DNA from: CAYMST01 sp964393115
GTDB taxonomy: Bacteria > Bacteroidota > Bacteroidia > Cytophagales > Cyclobacteriaceae
Assembly: GCA_964393115.1 (NCBI GenBank)
Contig: CAYMST010000069.1
Location: 1 to 19,274 of the forward strand
Reading direction: 5' to 3'
DNA length: 19,274 nucleotides
Each line of letters begins with the position of its first letter. Positions within the stretch are counted from its first letter, which is position 1. The notes under the pieces were generated by a model, which saw only the letters and a program-made list of their open reading frames with translations, ran no database searches and had not been told where the DNA came from. The position numbers were made by a program, and so were the translations under genes. Of the stretch, positions 8,957-16,057 are shown one piece after another.

Positions 8957-10024
8957 ATGTTACCGATTTATAATAGACTGGTTGTGAATAAAGTGTTCGT
9001 TAAGATTATTCTTTTTTTACTATTACTTTCTTCTAGTGGGTTGATGAATGCTCAGCTTCTGGAGGATAGAAACAAACTTAAGACCCAGGAAGGTGATCGT
9101 GGAAAGTCGTTGTTTAAGAGAAAAGTAGAAAAGCGGAAACCTAAAGTAACTGAGTCAAGAAAGAAGAAAAATGTAATCCCGCGGTTTAGTGTGGTTACCC
9201 CAGTTGAGCGAAAGAAAAACTTTGCGCCTAGGTCTTCAGGTGTTGGGTTTATTACAGGTCCTAAAGACCCTGCTCCGTCGGCCTCACCTGGTTTTGTCAT
9301 AGGAAAATTAGCACCTATCCCTTCGGCCTCACCGGGATTTGTTACGGGTAAGGGAGCTCCGATACCATCGGCTTCGGGTAGTTTTGTTACGGACAGAGCC
9401 GCACCTGCTAGAAGAGAAATTCCAAATAATAGTGGTGGTCATATTCGTGTTACACCTAGATATTCGGTGAGAGAACACTCGGTAGAAAGGTTGGAGAAGC
9501 AACCTAGGTTCTCACAGCAAATTTCTTTTGAAGCTAGAAATGGTAGGCCGGGAAAACGTAGGTCTACTGGAGGTGATTTAGGAGCTTATTCAGTGACTAG
9601 GAAAGCTAAGGCCAAGGACCATTCAAAGAATGAAAGTCAAAGTATTGACCAAGTATATAAGGTTAGCGTTGACCGAAAGAAAGAATCAAAGGATAAGGAA
9701 AGACGAGAGAAGATCTCGAGTTACGATGGAGCGATTCATGTCTCGAGTGAAAAAGAAAATGAAGAGCGCGCAGAGAAAAATAATAAGCAATATGCTTCAT
9801 TTCAATCTGGATATAAATCAGTATCTTACAATAAGTCCTCATATCCCGATTACAAGCATCACAATATAGAAAGAAAAAGAGGTAAACTGGTTAGGAAGAT
9901 GCTTAGTGGTCTCAGTAAGTTCACATTACGGTTAAATCGGAACAAAATTCAACCGGACGCTGTTACTACAAAAGGTAAGAAAATAAAATACGATAAGGAC
10001 GAAGGAGAAATTTGGGCCAAATGA
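8957..10024 (+). CDS. Secreted, strongly basic low-complexity repeat protein (355 aa)
   Basis: I do not recognise a characterised family. From the ATG at 8957 it has an N-terminal hydrophobic segment (ILFLLLLSSSGLMNA, then Gln) that looks like a Sec signal peptide. The rest is dominated by Lys, Arg, Ser and Glu. Three 15-residue repeats of the form APIPSASPGFVTGK lie near residues 103-147. The middle and C-terminal parts have loosely recurring Ser/Gly/Tyr-Lys elements and a charged tail ending KYDKDEGEIWAK. It resembles, from memory and with low certainty, basic repeat proteins found in other Cytophagales. The start is fixed by the -7 box at 8933-8940; a GTG at 8984 would give a tighter signal peptide and is possible. 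Its stop overlaps the ytxJ ATG (ATGA), so it heads a translationally coupled chain. It may bind an acidic envelope polymer, but that is only inference. Confidence 0.75.
   Translation: MLPIYNRLVVNKVFVKIILFLLLLSSSGLMNAQLLEDRNKLKTQEGDRGKSLFKRKVEKRKPKVTESRKKKNVIPRFSVVTPVERKKNFAPRSSGVGFITGPKDPAPSASPGFVIGKLAPIPSASPGFVTGKGAPIPSASGSFVTDRAAPARREIPNNSGGHIRVTPRYSVREHSVERLEKQPRFSQQISFEARNGRPGKRRSTGGDLGAYSVTRKAKAKDHSKNESQSIDQVYKVSVDRKKESKDKERREKISSYDGAIHVSSEKENEERAEKNNKQYASFQSGYKSVSYNKSSYPDYKHHNIERKRGKLVRKMLSGLSKFTLRLNRNKIQPDAVTTKGKKIKYDKDEGEIWAK
9263..9397 (+). repeat. Three tandem 45-bp (15-residue) coding repeats
   Basis: In the frame of the host gene, three consecutive 15-codon units each carry PSASPGFV or a close variant, followed by a glycine/charged pair and an Ala-Pro link. 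The third unit has drifted (PSASGSFVTDR). Third-codon positions differ widely between units, so the similarity is maintained at protein level and the repeats are not a recent DNA duplication. Confidence 0.75.
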
Positions 10025-10365
10025 TAAATTGGAATAGACTTAACGGAATTGAGCAACTTAAGGAAATTAAAGATAAGTCATCAGAGCTTCCAGTAATGAT
10101 TTTTAAGCATAGTACTCGTTGTCCAACGAGCTCTATGGCATTGTCAAGATTGGAGCGCTCATGGTCTAGTGATGCAGAGCAAAAACTTGTTCCATATTAC
10201 CTAGACTTGATATCATATAGAGAGATTTCTAATGAAGTTGCCAGTGCATTTGGTGTTCAGCATGAGTCACCGCAAGTATTAATTATAAAGGAAGGGGCTT
10301 GCTCTTACGATGCCTCTCACCTAATGATTAACTATAATGAAATAATGGAAAAAGTCGCAGAATGA
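10021..10365 (+). CDS. ytxJ: Bacillithiol system redox-active protein YtxJ
   Basis: This is a small thioredoxin-fold protein of the YtxJ (DUF2847) family, found in bacteria that use the thiol bacillithiol and thought to act as a monothiol bacilliredoxin-like factor on thiolated cytosolic proteins. The 114 residues show the family layout: INWNRLNGIEQLKEI at the start, then VMIFKHSTRCPTSSMAL with the presumed active cysteine at C34 in a TRCPTS motif. The fold continues to the C-terminus, with a second cysteine in EGACSYD. The ATG at 10021 overlaps the previous stop by 4 nt and gives the normal family start; a TTG 9 nt upstream is in frame but unlikely. Its own stop overlaps the next ATG by the same ATGA arrangement. 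The family role is established only in outline; substrates are unknown. Confidence 0.9.
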   Translation: MINWNRLNGIEQLKEIKDKSSELPVMIFKHSTRCPTSSMALSRLERSWSSDAEQKLVPYYLDLISYREISNEVASAFGVQHESPQVLIIKEGACSYDASHLMINYNEIMEKVAE

Positions 10366-11117
10366 TTCAAAGGTTAACTTTAATTAGTTTACTTATATTT
10401 TTTAGTCTTCCGCTTTCAGCTCAGAATGATGGACTCTATGACTATAAGAAGGAATTTCTTTGGGGAATAAATACAAACTCTCATAGCTGGTTTTTAGGAG
10501 GGGTATCAGCTAAATTCTCGACGGCTATTAGTGAGCGAAAGTTTAAAACCTTAGGGTTTGAACTTCTATACCTTAGAAACCCTCTTGAGTTCAAAAGACA
10601 AGGACAGGGAGGAACTACGAATAATGGAGTAGGCCGCTACGTACCTAATAAATTGAACCATCTTTATGTTATTCGGGCGAATATGGGGCGAGATCTTCTA
10701 TTATTTAAAAAAGCATCTCATCAAGGTGTTATGGTCAATTACAATGTTAGTCTGGGACCATCAATAGGCTTATTAGCTCCGTATTATGTTCGTGTTAATC
10801 AACCAATTGGTGACAATCGTGAGCAAACTGTAAAGCTGTCAGATCCAGGAGTGGCCAGCTCGAACATCATACGAGCAGCGCCATTTAGGGGTATATTCGA
10901 ATCTAAAGTGCTGGCTGGGATTCATATAAAGAGTTCTTTTTTGTTGGAGTTTGGAGCTTATAAAAAAAACCTATCTGGTGTTGAGTTAGGGTTTTCTTCT
11001 GAAATATTTTCCGAGAGGCCAGAACTGATGAATTTCGGTGAAGGTGAGAATGCTCCTAAAAACAAACTTTGGTTCAATTCTGTTTATTTAACTATTTTCT
11101 ATGGAAACAGAAAATAG
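10362..11117 (+). CDS. Hypothetical exported protein, probable beta-barrel (251 aa)
   Basis: A clear signal peptide (LTLISLLIFFSLPLSA then Gln, about residues 5-21) is followed by alternating hydrophobic/polar stretches typical of an outer-membrane beta-barrel. Examples are FLWGINTNSHSWFLGGV, TLGFELLYLRN and VNYNVSLGPSIGLLAPYYV. It ends in an aromatic strand (VYLTIFYGNRK). From memory it looks like an uncharacterised Cytophagales/Flavobacteriia family with the pattern LYDY..EF.WGIN; no function is known to me. Its ATG overlaps the ytxJ stop by 4 nt, so its synthesis is probably coupled to ytxJ. lipA follows after 53 nt but has its own promoter. Barrel assignment is inference from strand pattern and export signal. 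Confidence 0.8.
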   Translation: MIQRLTLISLLIFFSLPLSAQNDGLYDYKKEFLWGINTNSHSWFLGGVSAKFSTAISERKFKTLGFELLYLRNPLEFKRQGQGGTTNNGVGRYVPNKLNHLYVIRANMGRDLLLFKKASHQGVMVNYNVSLGPSIGLLAPYYVRVNQPIGDNREQTVKLSDPGVASSNIIRAAPFRGIFESKVLAGIHIKSSFLLEFGAYKKNLSGVELGFSSEIFSERPELMNFGEGENAPKNKLWFNSVYLTIFYGNRK

Positions 11118-11120
11118 TTG

Positions 11121-11153
11121 TTTGTAATACTTCAAGCAGCTGTTTTATTTTTG
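11121..11153 (+). promoter_or_regulatory. Bacteroidota-type promoter of lipA
   Basis: TTTG (11121-11124), a 21-nt spacer and TATTTTTG (11146-11153) match TTTG/TTG-N17-23-TAnnTTTG. The -7 box ends 17 nt before the lipA ATG. lipA can thus be transcribed independently of the ytxJ chain, whose last stop is at 11117. Confidence 0.65.
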
Positions 11154-11170
11154 CACTTCAATTTTGTTGA

Positions 11171-12049
11171 ATGATAGATTTACCAGTAGCGGAAACATCC
11201 AAAATCCGCGCAAAGAAACCAAATTGGTTAAGAGTCAAGCTTCCTACGGGGGAAAATTATAAGCAAGTCAGAAAATTAGTAGATAAGCACAAGCTTCATA
11301 CCATTTGTGAAAGTGGAAACTGTCCCAATATGGGTGAGTGCTGGGGTGAAGGAACGGCGACCTTCATGATATTGGGAAATGTATGTACCAGAAGTTGTAC
11401 TTTTTGTGCAGTGGCTACTGGAAGACCTCCCGAGTATGATGTTGACGAGCCAAAACGTGTTGCAGAAGCCATATATAAAATGGGAGTTAAGCACGCGGTT
11501 ATCACCTCAGTGAATCGAGACGAGCTAAAGGACCGCGGAGCAGAAGTCTGGTATCAAACAGTTGTAGAGACCAAAAATCTATCTCCAAAAACTACAATTG
11601 AAACGTTGATTCCAGATACCAAGGGCAATTGGGATGCTCTTTACCGCATGGTAAGTCCGGGACAAGAAGTAGTCTCTCATAATATGGAAACGGTGAAGAG
11701 TCTATATAGGAGAGTAAGACCTCAAGCAAAATATGATCGTAGTCTTGAGCAAATCAAAAGAACTAAAGACTTTGGTAAACGCACGAAGTCAGGCATAATG
11801 TTAGGTCTAGGTGAATCTCATGACGAGGTACATCAGGCAATGGATGATTTGGTAGAAAACGGTTTAGATATTTTAACGCTGGGACAATATTTGCAACCTA
11901 CTAAGATGCATATCGAAGTAGCGGAGTTCATTCACCCAGATCAATTCGAAAAGTATAAAGAAGAGGGCTTGAAAAGAGGCCTGAAATATGTGGAGTCAGG
12001 ACCACTTGTTAGGTCTTCTTATCATGCGGAACGTCATGTGAATGTCTAA
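11171..12049 (+). CDS. lipA: Lipoyl synthase
   Basis: LipA is a radical-SAM enzyme that inserts two sulfurs into octanoyl groups on the E2 subunits of 2-oxoacid dehydrogenases and on GcvH, completing lipoate in place. The 292 residues include both iron-sulfur sites. The auxiliary sacrificial cluster motif is C46-C51-C57 (CESGNCPNMGEC) and the radical-SAM cluster motif is C72-C76-C79 (CTRSCTFC). The C-terminal RSSY motif at 281-284 supplies the serine ligand to the auxiliary cluster. The gene has its own promoter at 11121-11153. Its stop lies inside the start of a small membrane protein gene (8-nt overlap). lipB is not in the window. Identification is certain. Confidence 0.97.
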   Translation: MIDLPVAETSKIRAKKPNWLRVKLPTGENYKQVRKLVDKHKLHTICESGNCPNMGECWGEGTATFMILGNVCTRSCTFCAVATGRPPEYDVDEPKRVAEAIYKMGVKHAVITSVNRDELKDRGAEVWYQTVVETKNLSPKTTIETLIPDTKGNWDALYRMVSPGQEVVSHNMETVKSLYRRVRPQAKYDRSLEQIKRTKDFGKRTKSGIMLGLGESHDEVHQAMDDLVENGLDILTLGQYLQPTKMHIEVAEFIHPDQFEKYKEEGLKRGLKYVESGPLVRSSYHAERHVNV

Positions 12050-12245
12050 TGTATACTGGGGTGTAGATTTATTTTTCTATATATCTTGGGGCATACTATT
12101 ACTGGGATTTGTTAATCCAGTTGTTGTTTTATGGTGGCATCATACCATCAATAGATGGATACTGATTAGGGTAATGAGTTATCCTTTAATATTATCATTT
12201 GCATTAAAGATTCTTTTCGAGGTTTTCTTGCGATATTTTTTGTAA
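12042..12245 (+). CDS. Small integral membrane protein (67 aa), function unknown
   Basis: A 67-residue, very hydrophobic, Trp- and Phe-rich product with two probable membrane helices (about residues 4-30 and 43-66) joined by a short basic/His loop (WWHHTINRW). No known motif is present. Its ATG overlaps the lipA stop by 8 nt, the spacing expected of a translationally coupled gene. The 3' end overlaps the tail of the convergent lipoprotein gene by 42 nt. Support comes from coupling and a coherent two-helix composition; it could still be a spurious frame. Confidence 0.55.
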   Translation: MSNVYWGVDLFFYISWGILLLGFVNPVVVLWWHHTINRWILIRVMSYPLILSFALKILFEVFLRYFL

Positions 12246-13418
12246 TGCTGGTCTTGGAAATCTACCGGCAATTAAAACCTCAGAAAGAATAGCAAGACCA
12301 CCATCAGATGTTCTTACGAAATCAGCAAAAGAATACTCATATCCTTGGCCTGTTGCAATAGTTTTTGCTAACGCCCCGCTGTTGTCGTAAAGTTTTATAG
12401 ATACCTGTCCAGATTTTGTAGATGCTCCGTACGCAGAGTAGTTGTTTCCACGAAGTTCGATTGCTTTGATCTTAATATCTTTCTCGGGGTCTATCTCAGG
12501 CAGTAAATTTCCTGTTAGATCAGTCGAAAGGATTTCTTGATTGGTTTGCAGTGACTGCGAAGCGTGATACTTAACACCAAATTGATCAAAGGTAGCCACG
12601 GCGTATTGTGTGCTACTAGATTCTCCAGCCGCTACCACTCCATTGCTCAAGCCGAACCCTTTAATTGATCCAGTTACTAAACCGGAGTTTATATTAATGA
12701 TTTGCATGCGTAGGATCTCATCGAATATCGCGTTAACGATAAACTGGTCGCTAGAGATAGCTTTGAGCTCGAACGGTATCTTATCAGAAGTCGCATTGAA
12801 GTGATTGAATATTTGGCTGACTAATAGGTCATTGTTGAAAGTTACTCGATAGTTAACCTCATCTTGAACCGTCCCATTGTGGGAAAAGAGAGAAATAATG
12901 TTTCTTTCATTGATATGATCAAAGCTTAAAAGTGCCACACCAGTTTCGGTTTTGGTTGAGCTGAGCGGGTAAAATCGATCCCTGAACAAGATTGGTATCT
13001 GTCTGCTACCATCACTCTGAATGGTATGTAGTACAGAGGCGTTATTTGCATCTGTATCCATAGAAAAAAATTGCACTGCACTATCCCCAAAAGCGAGAAG
13101 CTCTGGTAGAGCATGTACATAGTTAGATTCTAAGGTTTCCTCTAAAATAAACCTGCCTTCAGAAGTTGTGAGCATTATATGTACTTGCTCGAAGTCTGAA
13201 CTTTCTACTTTTTGTCCGCTTAATAGAAGGAAGTTACCATTGTCGAACTCATGAAGCGCCTTGGGAACAAACAGCGCGTCAAAATCTTGATCATCATAGA
13301 TAGTAAAGAAGTCACTATCAGGCGTGACTTCTTCGCTGCAACTGGAACATAAGAATACAGTGATTCCTAGAACAAAGGCGTGCAGGTAAGTAATGTATTG
13401 TGGAGTAGTAAATTTCAT
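12204..13418 (-). CDS. Probable surface lipoprotein of the DUF1800/DUF1501 operon (404 aa)
   Basis: Last gene of the operon. From the ATG at 13418 it has a lipoprotein-type signal: a hydrophobic core FVLGITVFL and then CSSC, with C27 the likely lipidated residue. Next come Ser-Glu-Glu, an acidic run like the surface-export signals of Bacteroidota lipoproteins. The rest is beta-rich and has one clear element of the kind seen in repeat propellers (FVRTSDGGLAILSE near the C-terminus), so a beta-propeller fold is possible. No catalytic motif is seen. The frame extends upstream to 13457, but that would overlap the preceding gene by 32 nt and hide the signal peptide, while the ATG at 13418 is 7 nt after that gene's stop. 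Function unknown. Confidence 0.8.
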   Translation of the reverse strand: MKFTTPQYITYLHAFVLGITVFLCSSCSEEVTPDSDFFTIYDDQDFDALFVPKALHEFDNGNFLLLSGQKVESSDFEQVHIMLTTSEGRFILEETLESNYVHALPELLAFGDSAVQFFSMDTDANNASVLHTIQSDGSRQIPILFRDRFYPLSSTKTETGVALLSFDHINERNIISLFSHNGTVQDEVNYRVTFNNDLLVSQIFNHFNATSDKIPFELKAISSDQFIVNAIFDEILRMQIININSGLVTGSIKGFGLSNGVVAAGESSSTQYAVATFDQFGVKYHASQSLQTNQEILSTDLTGNLLPEIDPEKDIKIKAIELRGNNYSAYGASTKSGQVSIKLYDNSGALAKTIATGQGYEYSFADFVRTSDGGLAILSEVLIAGRFPRPALQKISQENLEKNL

Positions 13419-13425
13419 GCTTACG

Positions 13426-14319
13426 TTAGTTTCCTCTGGACAAACCTGAGTTGACATATTTTAGTGGGAACAGAATCCCAAAATTGAGTTGTAAGTTACG
13501 ATAAGATAGCTGGTCGGTAAGATGCCCAACACCTGCTGAGTTTACATCAGAGAAGCGATTATTTTCGTTAGTAAGCTGGCTCCCCAATAGTCTATATGAT
13601 ATATCTAGACTCAATCTTAAGAACTGATAGTCGTAGAAAACCCCAGCTCCTGCCAGCAGCCCAAAGTCGGTTTTTTTGAACTGATCATCATTATTAACCG
13701 TGAAGCTATTGGATAAAACGGTTTGGGTAGACCCTGCGGCTATATCTTGTTGATGAATCTCAACATTCCGCCAAGATCTTAAATTAATATTTAGTTCACC
13801 ACCGGCTTGTACAAAAGGTCTAAGGTTTCCTTTTCCGAACTCATATTTAATGAGTATCGGTAGATTAATTTGATTTAACTTTTGGTTATTGGTGATCAGT
13901 TGTGATAGCGTTTGTGTGCTATCTGTTGATGACCGCCAGTTATTACGAGATTCATATTGAAAGCCAATTGTTCTATAATTGGGTTGAAAGCTTACCGTAA
14001 AGGGATAAGAGCTGTACATCAACATGATACCCGCAGACCCTGAAGGAGACTTACTTCTAGAGTAATTGGCATCAAGTGTGCTTACGTCATAGTTGATGGG
14101 TTCATAGGCATGAAATTGCTGATCTACAACCGCGGTGGTGATGTTGATTCCTCCTAGTGGACCTACCCACCACTGCTTCGATAAGAAATCATTCATGGAT
14201 TTCCTGCTGCCAGGTGGCTGCTTGAAGGCTGCTGCTTTTTTTTGAGCTAACGCGCCTAGGGGACAGGAGATCATCACTAGTATAGCCATGATTGAAAAGG
14301 CCGATTTTATTATTTTCAT
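13426..14319 (-). CDS. Outer-membrane beta-barrel protein (PorT/OMP_b-brl-like)
   Basis: A 297-residue protein with a signal peptide (MAILVMISCPLGALA then QKK, cleavage near residue 25). It is followed by repeated amphipathic beta-strands separated by polar loops, for example VGPLGGINITTAV, FTVSFQPNYRTIGFQYES, INLPILIKYEF, LRPFVQAGGELNINL, LRLSLDISYRLLG and LQLNFGILFPLKYV. This pattern, including the pair of strands around INLPILIKYEFG...LRPFVQAG, is typical of Bacteroidota eight-strand-type outer-membrane barrels. Placed between the DUF1501 gene (46 nt upstream) and the lipoprotein gene (7 nt to its ATG), it could anchor or receive those proteins at the outer membrane. It is not specifically PorT of T9SS as far as can be seen. 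Confidence 0.82.
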   Translation of the reverse strand: MKIIKSAFSIMAILVMISCPLGALAQKKAAAFKQPPGSRKSMNDFLSKQWWVGPLGGINITTAVVDQQFHAYEPINYDVSTLDANYSRSKSPSGSAGIMLMYSSYPFTVSFQPNYRTIGFQYESRNNWRSSTDSTQTLSQLITNNQKLNQINLPILIKYEFGKGNLRPFVQAGGELNINLRSWRNVEIHQQDIAAGSTQTVLSNSFTVNNDDQFKKTDFGLLAGAGVFYDYQFLRLSLDISYRLLGSQLTNENNRFSDVNSAGVGHLTDQLSYRNLQLNFGILFPLKYVNSGLSRGN

Positions 14320-14365
14320 ACTTTTTGATGCTGACTTTAGGTTTACCTTAAAATGGTTTCTGTTC

Positions 14366-16054
14366 TTACTTCTTTATAAACCGGCTTTTGAAGATATGTC
14401 CGTTGAGATCCTGAATTTCTACAATATAATTGCCTTGTGCAAGATTTTCAATGTTGATAACGACCTCTGAGGCTGACTCTGCTGAAGATTTTCGGACCAC
14501 TTTTCCGTCGGCAGAGATAATATTTACCCGCTGAATTTTAATATGTCTTTTTATTGCGCGCAAAGTAATTTCTCTAATCGCGATGTTTGGGTAAATAGAA
14601 ATGCCGTTCGAAACACTAGGTTTCGACGGAGCGCTGCCAGCGACTATTGGTCCAGATTTTACAATATCCAACGGAGAGAAGTTGAAGTTATCACGACTTC
14701 CATCATTAAAGTTGCCTCTCAATATGACATCATTGATTTTATCTTGATCTACCTCAAACCAATTTTTTAAGATGGAATTATAGACCTGACGATAGTCGAA
14801 TTCCATTTCCACATTTCCTCGTTCTCTTAGAGTAGGGTTGTTGCCAACCACTCCTGGTATAACGCCAGAACCAAATAACATAATAGGTGCTGCAACTCCA
14901 TGGTCTGTACCAAAACTACCATTTGAGGCAATGCGCCTTCCGAATTCAGACGTAGTCATGGTGAGCACTTTATGATCTACTCCACGAGCTTTCAAATCAT
15001 TTTGAAAAGCACGAATCGAAGAGCATAAGTGATACAAAAGAGCACTATGCACTCCCATAGTTCGATCATAGCTGGTTACTTGGTCGGCGTGAGTATCAAA
15101 CCCCCCAAGTCTAACCAAATAAACTTTAGTTTTAGCCCCTCCCTCTATTAACCTAGCTATCAATTGCAGATGCTCAGATAATCTATTTCTTTGTTTTAAC
15201 CCTCGCGGAGCGTTGTATGGATAAGCAATTGGATATGCATCCGTGGCTTGTGTATTACTATATATTTCTTGAAGACGTTCGGCGTATTGTTCAGAAGTAT
15301 TTTCTAGATTCAATAAGAAATCCATTTCATCGCCATACTTCGTGTTGGATAGTAATGATGGAGGCAAACCGCGTGGATCAATTCCTTCATCGTTAAATCC
15401 TTTGAGCCGACCGATAAGGTTCGCAAAGCTTTCCGGATCACTGGAAATCGAGTATGACGCTGGCACCCCTTTATCCTGATGAAAGATTAAGGATGTGTTT
15501 CTCCCCATTTCAATGGCTAATGGATCAAGGTTGTCCGCATTGGGGAAGTCAGCTGGGTATTTCAATGGTGCAATTTGGTCCTCTAGATACCTGCCGACCC
15601 ATCCTGAAGACAAGTATTCATCATGATCACCACCCATAAATTGGATGTCTCGTCCACGGAAATGAGATCCGTTTGAGAACTTATAGGAAACGTTTTGGAT
15701 GATATTGGCAAGACCTTGCTCGTATAAAGCCTTAAAATCACCCATATCAGGGTGTAAGCCAATATCATAATTGCTATCTAATGGTATGTATGACCTAATT
15801 GAGCCTCGCTCTGGAATGGCGAGATTTGGTCTATAGTTATAGTAATCATCATATTGATCAATAGGAATGAAGGTGTTAAGACCGTCATTTCCTCCGTGCA
15901 ACTGGACAATCACCAAGGCTCTATCATTATCAGATTGGGCCGCAAGACGTTGTAAGGGTTTATTATTGGATAAAACACCTAACGGAATGCCACCAATACT
16001 GAAGGAAGCACCTGCTACGGCAGTCGCGGATTTTAAAAAGGATCTTCGCTTCAT
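14366..16054 (-). CDS. DUF1501 protein with Tat-like signal and T9SS sorting domain
   Basis: This is a DUF1501 family protein, a relative of alkaline phosphatases and sulfatases; no activity is firmly established. The start MKRRSFLKSA fits the twin-arginine RRxFLK motif and is followed by an Ala/Gly-rich hydrophobic stretch. Family motifs are HGGNDGLN at 53-60, GGFDTHADQ at 317-325, TSEFGRR at 368-374 and GTDHG at 382-386; their Asp and His residues are candidates for metal binding. Residues about 483-562 form a type A T9SS C-terminal sorting domain (ISIYPN..., GNYIVEI..., FKSRFIKK), so the protein should be exported and then put on the cell surface. The start is 3 nt after the DUF1800 stop. 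The combination of Tat signal and T9SS tail is notable. Substrate unknown. Confidence 0.92.
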   Translation of the reverse strand: MKRRSFLKSATAVAGASFSIGGIPLGVLSNNKPLQRLAAQSDNDRALVIVQLHGGNDGLNTFIPIDQYDDYYNYRPNLAIPERGSIRSYIPLDSNYDIGLHPDMGDFKALYEQGLANIIQNVSYKFSNGSHFRGRDIQFMGGDHDEYLSSGWVGRYLEDQIAPLKYPADFPNADNLDPLAIEMGRNTSLIFHQDKGVPASYSISSDPESFANLIGRLKGFNDEGIDPRGLPPSLLSNTKYGDEMDFLLNLENTSEQYAERLQEIYSNTQATDAYPIAYPYNAPRGLKQRNRLSEHLQLIARLIEGGAKTKVYLVRLGGFDTHADQVTSYDRTMGVHSALLYHLCSSIRAFQNDLKARGVDHKVLTMTTSEFGRRIASNGSFGTDHGVAAPIMLFGSGVIPGVVGNNPTLRERGNVEMEFDYRQVYNSILKNWFEVDQDKINDVILRGNFNDGSRDNFNFSPLDIVKSGPIVAGSAPSKPSVSNGISIYPNIAIREITLRAIKRHIKIQRVNIISADGKVVRKSSAESASEVVINIENLAQGNYIVEIQDLNGHIFKSRFIKK

Positions 16055-16057
16055 AAC

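Noticed and set aside
9052..9300. Minus-strand frame and the plus-strand frame at 9630-9869 within the basic repeat protein gene
   Set aside because: Both overlap a gene supported by promoter, signal peptide and coupling; their composition mirrors the Lys/Arg-rich host sequence.
11276..11505. Two minus-strand frames inside lipA
   Set aside because: They run antisense through the cysteine motifs of lipA, and there is no independent support.
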